A stretch of 64,000 bases of DNA. It comes from Pisolithus tinctorius. Its lineage: Eukaryota > Basidiomycota > Agaricomycetes > Boletales > Pisolithaceae. Positions 10,430 to 21,399 of the stretch are shown piece after piece; position 1 is the stretch's first letter, and every line of letters starts with the position of its first letter. The stretch spans positions 930,001-994,000 of the forward strand of contig JANFAH010000015.1 of NCBI GenBank assembly GCA_024663395.1, given 5' to 3'. The notes beneath the pieces are model-generated. The model had not been told where the DNA came from, did no database searches, and saw nothing but the letters and a program-made list of their open reading frames with translations. A program made the position numbers and the translations under genes.

Positions 10430-12038
10430 TTGAAAGCAATACAGACATGGCACTTGAAAAATGCACAGTGCATGAAAATGACATGACAGGTTCAGCTGCC
10501 AAACATCCAGCACATTTGCACAGATTTCGAGTGCCATTCACAGATCCTGCACATCCCCAATTCAGTACTCATGAACTATGTATGTGCAACACCTTCATTG
10601 TGCCCGTTTTGCTAGGGGAATCAATTCCTTTGCCCTGCAAGGTTGACTGGCGCATGGAAGAGTTCTGCCAGGCAATGTTACTTCTCTTCTGTACATGGCA
10701 AACACTCTCCAATCTGCTCTGTGGTTATTCATGTTGGACTGAAGCATTTGATGCTTACCAGTTTGGAGCTTCTGCCTCCAGCATAATATCAAACTTCCTC
10801 ATTGAATTGGAGTGTAGGGATGCCAGGGATGTCATGTGGGACAAGTATAATAAGAAGATGCTGTGGGGGAAAGACTCTTCTGATTTCCATGTGCATAAAG
10901 CCAGTGGATTTGATGTAGAACTCTTAAAAGAAGCACTCATTCTTGATTCAGACCTGGATCAAACAGACCAGCATGAGTCTGAGTCCCTGCTTTCTGGTGA
11001 CTTAGATGACCAGACAAGTGCCATCCTCCCTCAGGATGAGTTGGACATCATTGCCATGTCATGGGTGCTTCATGGGAATCCAAAGCAGTGTGAGCATTTG
11101 AATACCTTTGATGGCCAAATCCTTGAAGTCAGTTTTGATATGGAGGATCAGATTTCTCTCCATAATACATACATGAATTACTCAAAGGAAGATTTCCTAC
11201 ATTTCTCCAAGGCCCCAATTGTCTTTGGTGAACATTGGCTGCATGATTGTTGGAAAGAAGAGATGGTGAAATCATTCGCTTGTGATACAGGTCAACCGTT
11301 TCAATATTGCTATGCAGAGCACTTCTGTGATGGGGAAAGTCTCACTGGAGAAGAGGATGAGTGGCTGGTGATGCTATGTCTGAAGGAATCCAAGGATATA
11401 CTTGGTCGACTCCCACTCCCGACGGGTACGCCGGTCATCATCACAGAAAACCTTCGCATAGCCGGAAAAGTCGCGAACGGGGCACATGGGACAGTATGGG
11501 ACATTGTATGCTCTGCAGTGAATGGAAAACATGTCCTCAGGTGTGTTTATGTTTCTGAACCAGCATCTACATTACAGTTGCCAGGAGAAGATGCACATAT
11601 TGTTGCCATCTTTCCTCAAACATGTTCCTTCCCTTACATTTCTGAGCATGTGGGAAGATTTCGAATCACCCATTGCCAAGTTCCTGTAGTGCCAGGTGGG
11701 CTTTAACTGACTACAGGGCACAAGGCACTACCCTTGACAAAGTTATCATTGATTTGGCTAGTGCAAGAGGGGTACAACATGCATATGTCATGTTATCCTG
11801 TGCCCATTCCCTTTCCAACCTTGCAGTCTTATGGCCCTTCTCTGCTCACCGAACCCTTGGCCATTTGCAACATGATCTTCATGACAAGTTACAATGCCTA
11901 GCAAACCTCAATACCACCACAACCATAACCTTCACCAAACACCATCTCTCCACAACAGTGACATCAACATGTACTTTGTCACAGATTGATGTATCTCCCA
12001 CTGTTCCTTATGCAGACAGCGACTCAACCCCACTCTGA
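10430..12038 (+). pseudogene. Helitron PIF1-like helicase, C-terminal part
   Basis: The frame continues from the Rep segment across copy C. It holds the inter-domain blocks seen in fungal Helitrons (VPVLLG, then ECRDARDVMWDKYN) and late helicase motifs: LPTGTPVIITENLRIAGKVANG, FRITHCQVPVVPG, then ALTDYRAQGTTLDKVIIDL (motif V region) and YVMLSCAHSL (motif VI; normally LSR, so the arginine is now cysteine). A 1-base deletion near 11697 shifts the frame between PVVPG and WALTDY. Walker A and B motifs are not visible, so part of the helicase core is lost. The product is not functional. Confidence 0.75.
11396..11486 (+). other. CpG-rich patch inside the CpG-poor Helitron gene
   Basis: About eleven CpG dinucleotides occur in 90 bp, encoding the LPTGTPVIITENLRIAG block, while the flanking 200 bp on either side hold only one to three. 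The reading frame is continuous through the patch. Confidence 0.7.
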
Positions 12039-12040
12039 CA

Positions 12041-13735
12041 TTGTTGCCTACATCACATCAACTTTTACACACCTAGATGCATCCAGTATCTCCAATTTCC
12101 TTTACTCAGCATGAAAGATGACCACTGATTTAAAATCAAGTGCTTGCACAATCTACACACCCCATTCCCCCCATGTCTTTCTTACCATCTCCAGGTCACT
12201 TACTCAGTACCAACCTATGGTCAGGTGATTTGCAAACTATCATCCAAAACTGCATGCCCATTCATGAGCTCCAGCAGTGGGAATGCTTCCCCAGCTCCCT
12301 TTCCCAAATGATCAAATGGGCAACTATTGCCCAACATTCCAGCACTCCTGACCGAAGACGCTCTCACATGCTCATCTACAAAACCTTACCTGTTCCTGAA
12401 CCTTGTGATGTGTTGTTCCCAGTGTCTGTGCACATCTACTGATTCCTCAATAAGTTTTGTGTTGGTGATTTCGGAAATTGGAATGGGTCAGCATTCAAAA
12501 CATTCCCCTCATCACTAATGTTGACCACACTCACAGTGACTGCATGAGGGTGGCATACACTGTTCAAAGCCTATCCATCAGCAGTATGGGTAACATGGCT
12601 GCATGGTGGAATCAAGTTGAATGCTTGAATCTAGCAGCAACCTTTGCCAGCTGCATTCTCAAAATCTGACTCCCATCCATTCAATTTCGACACCACCTAC
12701 ATATGCAAAGAAAGGTCTTTACCAAGGTATTCCCAGCTTTGTCATTTGCTCCAATTTCATTTCAAAACACTGAAATTATGCCCAAGCACCTGTTGGATTT
12801 GGAAGAATCTCAGGCACAGCACATTACCCAGAATGCCACAGCTCAAAATGCCCATGTTCCAAGCCTTCCAGAGCCCCCTTGGGAATGGAACAGGCCACTT
12901 GAGATTCTAGAAATGCAAGGAGATGGAAGCATAACAGTAATTCACGAAGTTCTACTATCCTGCAGTGATTTTGTCGAGATTGATGCAGAATTTGATCTTG
13001 TCATTATTTGAACCCATGCCACCCAAACCCACTTATGCATCTTCTTGACATGCAAACAAATCCTGCACCTCTGGTCCACCCATCCTTCACAGGCTTGTAA
13101 CCCTCCCTCCCACTTAAGACAAATTATTAACAGTGTCAGCACAGCCTACTGGAAATCCAATAGTGACATCCACCCCAAGAGAGATCAGATGCATGTGAAC
13201 CAACCAAACTACAAAAGAGGTCCTGGATGTCTGCCCATCAGAACCAACTATGTGTGAGCTGAATCCCACATTGACTTCACAGTTGATCAGCTGCCATTCC
13301 ACAACATTCCAGGCAACTTCACCACCCTTGTAACCTAACAAAATCTCCACATTACATTACATCTTGCCATGTAAACATTAAAGACCACTTAGAATCATAG
13401 AGTTCATCTTTGCTATAATGATTATTATAACATACTATTCTTCACACATTTTCTCGAATCACTACAATTGGCATAGAATCATGGTATTTGTTTTCACTGT
13501 AATGATTATCATAACATACTATTCTTAACACATTTTTTCAAATCATGGTGAATGTCTGCATCCACCTCCACCCTATATGATCCCACATTCTTTCTACCAG
13601 ACCAATGTGAAAAATCTTCTTCCACAGGTTTCCCATCTCCCCAATGTCTACCTTCCCCAATGATTCTGTTCTGGGGAGAGAGCATGGTCCCTTGTAAGCA
13701 TTCCTACCTTACACTCCCACCTGTCATCCTCCACA
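12041..13735 (+). other. Decayed coding-like region, unrecognised
   Basis: Short plus-strand open stretches in shifting frames (12140-12442, 12703-13011, 13045-13257) follow the Helitron. Composition is coding-like, with few stops over 12703-13011, but no family is recognised. Two near-identical AT-rich motifs (CATACTATTCTT with ATGATTAT) at about 13419-13451 and 13501-13531 form a short tandem duplication. It may be sequence carried by the Helitron or older host DNA. Confidence 0.35.
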
Positions 13736-14197
13736 ATGGGTCCTAAATGCGACACCTCTCAAAATAAAGATGCATCCCCTCCCAAACAAATGCGAACAGC
13801 TGCCACCTCTCTGGCTACTCCAGCCTCAATGTCCAATGAGCCAGCTGCTCCCCAGACTGAATCGCCATCTACCATAAGTACTACAACATCCATTATCTCG
13901 CATCCTGTCCCTTGCAAGCCTCCCTCGAGTGAAGAACCTGACCCTACCTCCACCCCATCAACAGGCACCCTCCCAAGCACAAGCACCTCTATTACTACTG
14001 ATGGGCCCATGTCCCACCAATCCACCACCTACCAATCACAGGACACTGCTGCCCCCTCGCAAGATTTGTCTTCTGACAATGCTCTTCACACTTCGACAAT
14101 GATCACAGGGACCATTGGCATGTTAGGCCCTGCCCCTGAACCTTGTCACTTTGACTGTGATTGCATATCTACCTGTCCAGAGCCATTGCTAAAGTAA
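13736..14197 (+). CDS. Ser/Thr/Pro-rich low-complexity ORF
   Basis: A 153-codon open frame beginning with an ATG at 13736, rich in Ser, Thr and Pro, with no recognisable domain. The biased composition makes a long open frame less surprising, so it may not be a real protein. It could be the N-terminal linker of the decayed coding region downstream. Confidence 0.25.
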   Translation: MGPKCDTSQNKDASPPKQMRTAATSLATPASMSNEPAAPQTESPSTISTTTSIISHPVPCKPPSSEEPDPTSTPSTGTLPSTSTSITTDGPMSHQSTTYQSQDTAAPSQDLSSDNALHTSTMITGTIGMLGPAPEPCHFDCDCISTCPEPLLK

Positions 14198-16040
14198 GTG
14201 TCTACAGATGCCCCCAACCATCCCCTACTAATGATTTCCAACAATTCCCCCCTTTCAATACATTAAGCTGTATCAAAATACTCTCCACATATTGTAACAG
14301 TGATGCCAACACCTTTGGGCTTGGACACATCTTACCCACCACAACCTGGGGGACAACAGGACCCCTATGAAGACTGCAGCAAAGTGCTCTACAATCCAAG
14401 CACAAACAAACCCATCAACATTTGGCTTCTCAGACATATCACCAGCATGTGGTTCATGAAAAATGGTGCACTGGACAGTCAGTGTTCTATCACAATACTT
14501 TCACTGTTGTCAAAACTTGGGCAATATGCAAACCGATTACTGTTGGAATTCTCTTCTCCCAAACTACATACATTCTCCCCCATCTGAATTTGAACTAACC
14601 TTAACATTTGTCATCACTGTGAACAGCTATAAATGAACACAACCATGGCCTTCTCCATACTGTCCACTGGCAGAGCCCAAAGAATGGTGGTGCCATATGT
14701 CTATTAACAAATAACCCCCAACCCTTTTTCATCCTGATCCCAGCCCATTCTTTTCAGCTCAATTTATGACACTCATGAAATACTTAGAAGCAAAAGTATG
14801 ATGACCAAACTCGACATTTCCTCCCTCCAAAAATGCGCACTTGTCTTGCTAGAAATGCATCTTAATCACTATTGTCAAAAGGATGAGAATGGATGTTGGA
14901 GCATTTCCAAAGCACAATTCAAACTCGAGGCTGTTTACCTCCTTCAAGATCCATATTGCCTTGATCCAGAGTAGAGCAATGAAAGTGGAGTTGAAATTGT
15001 GGATCTCACAATTTAAAAGTTCCTAGTGCACATTTCATCATTAACTGACTTTTTGGTTTCTCTCACCCTACATTTCTACAATGGACCTTCTTTCAACAAC
15101 AGCCTCAAATGTTGCACCATCATAGACAATCTTCCACCCCCCTTAACATACATCATTTCCCTCCTTTCCAAATTTGTAATCACACCTCAACCTCTCTGTA
15201 ATGTCACCAGCATCATCTTTGTCAGGGTAAATACCTGGCTACTTTGTCATCACCCATGCTGACCTCACTGTCTTTCAATCATGATATAGACAATAAATAT
15301 ATAGCAGAGATGTTAATCTCGCAAACCCCATCAGTCCTCATGACATCAGTTCTTGCCTTCTACCTCTCCCTGCATGAAAGCAGTGGACACCATGTTGTAT
15401 CATTTAAAAGCCTTGATAACAATGTCAAAATTTTAGTATGAAACAATGTCTTCCCCATCAACAGTACACTCTGTGAGACCAATGTCCACATAAAAGACTA
15501 TCACTTCTGCATCATTTTTGATCATCATCATCACTGACACAAGCATTCTGAAGTGTTGTATCTTTTCATTTGCATTGGCCCCCACAGCCATCCCATCCAC
15601 ATTTGGCCTGAAAATGACTTAGATCCCATACTAGATGCCCTCACATTGTATTTCAATTCCCCCTCCCCCTTTAATAGCATCTGGACTAGCCTCAAATTAA
15701 ACAATCTGATCCTGAGCCATCCCTTAGATGGCGAGCAACTCCAACAGATTTAACACCAATTAGTGTACAGATAGGAGCCTCTCTGCAATGACACTTTCTT
15801 TCTTTCTGCATACTTCATCTTTAGACTGACATTTTCCCCTTTCAGATTGATATTCCAATGTGACATTTCTACACATTTGTAAAGCCCTGAAAATGACATT
15901 GTCAATTCTTGATTGTCAAATTTACTTTTCAATAGCATTACTCTACCCCTGACCACCCTGCCGACCCCTATACCAGCCTATGACAACATCAAGATTCTCA
16001 ACATAAAATGAATGTGAGAGACATATCACCCAACAGTGTT
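14198..16040 (+). pseudogene. Decayed multi-frame coding region, unrecognised
   Basis: Several plus-strand open pieces (14300-14587, about 14765-14975, 15026-15262, 15553-15753) in different frames read like parts of one or more proteins, for example a stretch with TKLDISSLQKCALVLLEMHL and one with NLPPPLTYIISLLSKFVITP. There are many stops and shifts between them. I do not know the family. The region directly precedes the nucleotidyltransferase-like gene and may belong to it or to another gene of the same cluster. Confidence 0.35.
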
Positions 16041-16044
16041 TGAC

Positions 16045-17067
16045 ATGTTGACTGCTGCCCCTCCAATGAGTGAACTCCCTCTCTTCACCCATGTTGACCT
16101 CTTACAACTCGTTCTTGAGCATTGTGATATAAGTGACTTACTAAGTTTCACCATGATGTCAACCACCAATGCTAAATGCATCAGGTGGTGTCTACAACAC
16201 TGTCTGCAAATTACATGCAGCCCTTTCTTCCCTAACCCTGAAGTGACTACCAACATACTTTTGGCATGCAATGCCATTGTATCTGGATCTGCAGCACTTT
16301 GTATGGTACTCCCTGCCAATGCATGCAACTGGGCAACTTCAGACCTCGACATGTACATCTCTTGGAACAACCACATGCAACCTCTACAACCTCCTCAACA
16401 AGCATAACTATAACATTGTTTGCAAGTGCAACACTGATGATGGTGACTACTCGCCCTCCACCATCTTTACAGTCACCACCTTTGGCAATGGCCAAAGACT
16501 CATCAACATCATCATCTCCAAAACTACATCAGCTCTCTCTCCCATTTTTCAATTCCATTCAACTGCCATCTGAATTTCTTCACTGCCAACTCCCTATTCT
16601 GTGCCTACCCCTCGCTAACTCTATGCCACCACACCATGATCAACACTGCCAGCCTCCATGAATGTACCTTCTCTCCAAGTCACATCTGCACTCTCCTTAA
16701 ATACAAGTCCTGTGGCTTTCATTTCATTTCCTGTGAAGAGACCCATCATCCTCCCTTTGCTTGCAGATTGCAAGTACACTCCCTAAACAACCATGGATGG
16801 TTATCACTTGACTTTGTGAGCATTCCCCATCGTCATGCCCAACCTGTAGCCACCTTCTATCGCTTGGGAATCGTCAACACCATCTGGACACTTGGAGGGC
16901 AGGTCTGTGGATCTACATTGCTATGTGTTCCACCTGTCCTCCACATTGTTGACCAAAGCTCATATGCCATTATCACCCCATCCTATAGCAACATCTCATG
17001 CCCCTCCACAGCTTTGTCATCTTCCACCACACCTAGAAATCCCCAACCCATGCAATGCTTGTGCTGA
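16045..17067 (+). pseudogene. F-box-like plus nucleotidyltransferase-like protein
   Basis: From an ATG at 16045 the first frame has an F-box-like start (LPLFTHVDLLQLVLEHCDIS) and then VSGSAAL...W..SDLDMYI. The GS(x)n...SDLD pattern is that of a nucleotidyltransferase fold. The frame then shifts near 16380 into YNLLNKHNYNIV...GQRLINIIISK...SPIFQFHSTA, and again near 16570 into ...SLFCAYPSLTLCHH..INTA...LLKYKSCGF (to 17067). Proteins with this order form large uncharacterised families in Agaricomycetes. At least two frameshifts make this copy a pseudogene. The substrate is unknown; the second acidic residue pair is only partly visible. Confidence 0.55.
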
Positions 17068-17436
17068 CTTTCTTCACCTGACAGACATTCCTCCACTTAC
17101 TTTCCATGTTGACTTTGTAATTTGGTTGTGTCCCCATCCTGTACTGAATTTGTAAAATGCGATAAGATAGACATCATGTGCTTGTCCAAATGCATCCAGG
17201 GGTGCCTGGAGGGCTTTGGTATATAAGCTGTGCATGCCTGTGTGAATGGAAAGTCCAAGTTTTGGGCTTCTGCTTCAGTAATGTAGTCATGTGATGATTA
17301 TATAAGACAACAACACAACTTGTAGTTCAATAGATAACATTGTGATAACAGATCAAACAACTCTGCTATAGATCTTGAAGCACAGCAGCTCCAGCACCAT
17401 CATTGTTGCTGTCTTGCTGCACTTGTAGTAGCAGTG

Positions 17437-18608
17437 ATGATGCAGGTGCTATGCCTCTATGACCTCCTTTTTCATTCTGACTCAGAACCAATCCCCTACC
17501 ATACCTCAATCCTGACTGGTGAGGGGTGGATGCTAGAGCTCCTGAATGGTCATTCAGACAGGATATGGACTTGCCTTGGCATCAGCCATGGGGTTTTTGA
17601 TCACCTGATGCAGGTGCTCACCCATCATGGTTTTGTGCCTTCTTGCAATGGAATTTCTGTGGAGGAACAACTTGGGATATTCCTCTACACCTGTGTTACT
17701 GGGTTGTCATCCTGGCATGTTGCTGAGTGGTTCCAACACTCACCAGGGACCATCACTAGGTAGGGAGTTCATTGGACTGTCTGATATTTTTCTCACAATT
17801 TTTTAGATATTTCAAAGCAATGTTGGCTTTCTTTTCTGGGGGACAAGTCTATGCATCCCAAGTGCAATTCCCCACCAACAACACTCCCATATCAACTATG
17901 ATTACTAGTGACCCATGCTTCTGATTTTTCCAGGATTGTATTGGTGCAGTTGATGGCACTCATATTCAAGCATTCACTGCTGCTGAGGACCAGCCTTACA
18001 TGAGGAACTGGAAGGGCTACCTATCTCAAAACTGTCTCTTCATCTGTGATTTTGACTTCTTCTTCACATATGCCCTCACTGGCTTTGATGGGTCAACTGC
18101 AGATGCAACCATGTGGCATGGTGCACACAGGAATGACTTGCATATTCCACCTGGGAGGTACCTTCTTGCAGATGCAGGGTTTGGGACCTGTGATGCACTT
18201 CTGGTTCCCTATCAAGGTGTTCATTACCATCTGAAAGAATGGCACCAGGCTGGATTAAGGTAAGTTGCTATTCCATCCTGCTCAGTGTACCTGTAACTTC
18301 TATTATTTGGTGTTATAAAATGCAGGTGGAGGATTCTTCAAATTCCCCCTGAATATAGCATCCACACCCAAACTCAAGTACCTGCTGCTCTCTGTGCCCT
18401 CCACAATTTCATACAGTGCTATGATCCAGAAGAGTTCTTTGACCCTGACCTTGCCATGGACATAGGAGAGGATGATGGTATTGGAAGCCTTGGTGATGGA
18501 CCAGCAGATGCTGCAGAGAGGAGAAGGGCTGATAATAGGCATGACAACATTGCAGAGGAGATGTGGATTGACTATCAGCACCAGCTTACAATTAGGGGCC
18601 TTCTCTGA
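17437..18608 (+). pseudogene. PIF/Harbinger DDE transposase, lacking the catalytic Glu block
   Basis: Exon 1 (17437-17759) has the N-terminal helical region with EEQLGIFLY. A 47-bp intron has GTAGGG and TTTTAG ends. Exon 2 (17807-18259) has CIGAVDGTHI (first catalytic Asp), GYLSQN and YLLADAGFGTCDALLVPY (second Asp). Exon 3 starts at 18326 and has RILQIPPEYS, ALHNFI and an acidic tail, stopping at 18608. A TGA at 17922-17924 breaks exon 2. The segment between GLR and RILQIPPEY, which in relatives holds the NLRHA..RN.IERIFG motif with the catalytic Glu, is missing and replaced by a 65-bp intron-like sequence. This copy cannot be catalytic. Confidence 0.75.
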
Positions 18609-18719
18609 GCCTGAACATTCAGATTTCATGGTGTACAAATATATGTTCTTACAATTGTTTCACACTCATGTAGAGAAATAACTTCCATGGTCAAAAGGAA
18701 GCTAGTCATAGTCATGTAC

Positions 18720-18800
18720 ATTTTATTATGTAAAAATTTGTATAAAGCGGGGGGGGGACTTGAAAAGATATGCAGGGGGGAGGAGTACATTTGTATATTG
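18720..18800. repeat. G-run sequence at the Harbinger/Gypsy junction
   Basis: Two G-runs (18748-18757 and 18774-18781) with a nearby ACATTTGTATATTG. The combination resembles the G-run minisatellite at 1226-1335, which is also associated with a Harbinger-like element, so this may be the element's terminal region. Inverted repeats could not be matched here. Confidence 0.3.
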
Positions 18801-18835
18801 TAAAAAAAAGAAAACAAACACCTATCTCTGCCCAT

Positions 18836-20341
18836 CCCAGTACTTCATCAGCCAATGTTTCACGCCCGCGGGATGAGGTTGACTGCTGGCTGGGTCGCTG
18901 AACTGAGACGAGGTTTGCCGAGGCAATGATTGAGTCACACATGGCGAGGAAGTTATCGATCTTTTCCTTGAAATTACGACCTGCAGCTGTCCTAGGAATA
19001 TCAGAGCCGTCTGGCATGAAAACCCTCCCTCCAATCAGGGAGCATTTCCCAGCTTGTACGTATTCGTGACACAGCGCACATTCTGCAGTTCTGTGCCCAT
19101 CTGTTCCTCTGCAGAAGAAACATCGTGGATCGAAGGAATGACGGAATTGTCCTTCTTGACCTTGTTGGGGGGGCGGGGTAGGAACAGGTTGCTGAGCGAC
19201 ATGAGCATACTCTCGCTTCAGGATAGTAGGAACGGCTGGCGAGGAAGATGGAGTGGAATTCTGGGGAAACAGCGCCGACGAGTCTGGTTGAGGGAGGTTC
19301 CGTTTGGCCCCACTGAGGAGGTAGTTGGCATGTTTATAGACCATATCGAACTCCCATGGTTCATCAATGTCATGATCTAAGTCAGAGAGTTGCAATCGCG
19401 TGAGCAAGGAATTCCGAAATCTCGGGGGAAACCCCTCAAGGAATTTCTCGTTGATGTAGTCCTCAGGGAGTTTCTTCTTCTTCTGGATGAGGCCGAGGAT
19501 GCATCGGAATTCCCGGACGTATTTCCCGAGATCTTCCAGTGATCCCATCGGTTTCTGAACTTGATGGTAGAGTAAGGTTTCAAGGTCGGCTTTAGTATAG
19601 CGACGATCTTTCACCGAGGCACCTGGATAGTAGTTCAGGAGTTCTTTGGAAAACGCATCCCAGTCATTGAAGCCATCGGTTGTGGCGTCTAAGGTTGACC
19701 AAAACTCCGCCTCGTTGTGGTCAGCGTAACGAATGACCCAGTGGATCTTATCTTTCCCGGTGTCAAGGCCAGCTTCGACGCAGAGTTGTTCGACGTCTTC
19801 AAGGTAGCAAGTGATGTCTTCAGTACGACCGGAAAACTTTGGGGCTTTGTTAGAACCCCTGAGTGGCATGTCTCTTGCTCCAGACATTATGCGAGGTGGT
19901 ACGGGGATCTGGATCGGAATTCGGGGAAGGATAGGAGCGGAATTCAAGAGAGTCGAGGCAAGAGAATTCTGTACGGGTATTTGAGTAGAAAGGGAGGTAG
20001 CGGAATTTGCGATTAGGGAATGGGAAGGAAGTAGGAGCTGTTCAGCGGCTAGTTCTGAGTCACTGGATGGCGAGGACGACGAAGAAGTTAGTTCTGAGAG
20101 AGGCGAAAGTTCTTGACATTCAGTGGGGGGATCGAAGGGCTCGTCGAAGTCGAAGCCTCCTGGAAACGCTGGGCAAAACGCTGGGGACTCTGGGCTCCGA
20201 AAGATCTCGTCTAAACCGAGATCTGAGTCTGACGAGTGCGGCTCTGAAATATCTCTAGGATCAGCTACCGGAATTAAGATTTCTGCTGAGGAAATAGATA
20301 GTCTGCGGAAGGGCTCTAGGAGCTCTTCGAGTTCGGTTCTT
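18836..20341 (-). pseudogene. Ty3/Gypsy gag polyprotein, 3' truncated
   Basis: Minus-strand frame from about 20341 to 18836. An acidic Ser-rich leader is followed by the capsid-like region (PLRGSNKAPKFSGR, CYLEDVEQLC, FSKELLNYYPGA, GKYVREFR, INEKFLEGFPPRFR) and a zinc-knuckle-like CFFCRGTDGHRTAEC. This order is typical of gag of basidiomycete Gypsy elements, which packages element RNA in cytoplasmic particles. I see no clear ATG at the 5' end; a TGA lies just upstream of the open frame. After the knuckle the sequence is cut near 18836 and joined to the Harbinger flank, so pol is absent. CpG content is higher than in neighbouring relics. Confidence 0.75.
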
Positions 20342-20388
20342 TGACGAGTGGGTCATAAGGATCTCCTTTCCAGATCTACAGACCCCTC

Positions 20389-20407
20389 GCGGTGGGCTCC
20401 AAAACGT
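20389..20407 (-). promoter_or_regulatory. Gypsy primer-binding site
   Basis: Directly downstream of the LTR end on the minus strand is a TGGAGCCCACCGCGAGG sequence. A TGG start just after the LTR is the usual tRNA 3'-CCA complement that primes minus-strand synthesis. The tRNA species is not identified. Confidence 0.5.
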
Positions 20408-21374
20408 TGTGGGACATGACTTCTGGGAAGCGTGCGACTAGAGGAAGGGTGAAGGGAGAATTCCCTAGGATCGTCCCAAGGGGTACTGTGTGGAAGGAGA
20501 GGTCGAGAATGGACTTAGAAGCGGTGAGGAAATTCAAGCGAGAGTCGCAGAATTTAATTCCAGGCAGATGTAGACACGTGAGGAACAGCAAGACAGGTAT
20601 ATGGAATTCCGAGGGGTCGCTACGTGTCAAGAGGAGCGAATTCGAAGCAAAAGGTGCGCAGGATTAGGTGTGCAGGGCTGGAGGACACAGGAGACACGAA
20701 GACCTCTGGGGACACTGAGGACGCAGCAGACTCTATATACGCACTTTAGACTCTTGAAACTCTCGAACTCGCAGAACACACACAGATAGCGACTCAAAAG
20801 GTGGGTGTCATATTTCCGACGCTATGGCGGAATTATATAGTACAGGGAAAGTAGGTACGAGTCAGAGTAAGGTGGGGCGGAAAAACTAAAAGACCGGAAA
20901 ATAAAGAGAGGGACGTCAGACGTCAGCGAAATACAGATGCACGTGAAATAGTCCGGTGGGTAGTAGACAAGAGTAAGAACGGGACAACGGTAAGGGGTAT
21001 CTTCCAACAGAACGAGAGTATGCGTACAAGTGGGAGGTGGAGCTGAGTGGCACAGGAGGGCAGAGCGTAGCGTACTGGCACGAAGTCCGGCTTGCGGAAT
21101 TTAGGGCGACAGGGGAAACCGGGGTTTTTTAGAGGTAAGCGGCACAGATGACTGGTGACGTGGCTGAGCGATGGCACGGCTACTGAATTCCAGATGACTC
21201 TGTGCGAATGCAGCATTTCCGGATCAGCGTTTTGATGACTGAGCGACACGCTGAAGGTCGGTAGAGACTCCGAAGGGGACAGGGGTTGGGAGGAAACGCG
21301 AGGACACGAGCGGAAAAAAATTCCGAAAAATTCCGAAATGGGTTTGTCATAGAGGCCTGCGGAATTTAGTGACA
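20408..21374 (-). mobile_element. 5' LTR of the minus-strand Gypsy fragment
   Basis: It starts TGTCACTAAATTCC at 21374 and ends CCCACA at 20408 on the minus strand, about 967 bp. TATA boxes (CTATATAATTCC near 20836, GTATATAGAG near 20737) lie within it. It precedes the primer site and gag in the expected order. The 3' LTR and pol are missing, so a target duplication cannot be tested. AATTCCG is unusually frequent. Confidence 0.6.
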
Positions 21375-21399
21375 GATTCCTGTTCCAGCCTCAGGGAGT

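Noticed and set aside
8557..10433. Target duplication for family-1 copy C
   Set aside because: Flanks CCAG and TTGA do not match in any nearby offset; no duplication is claimed.
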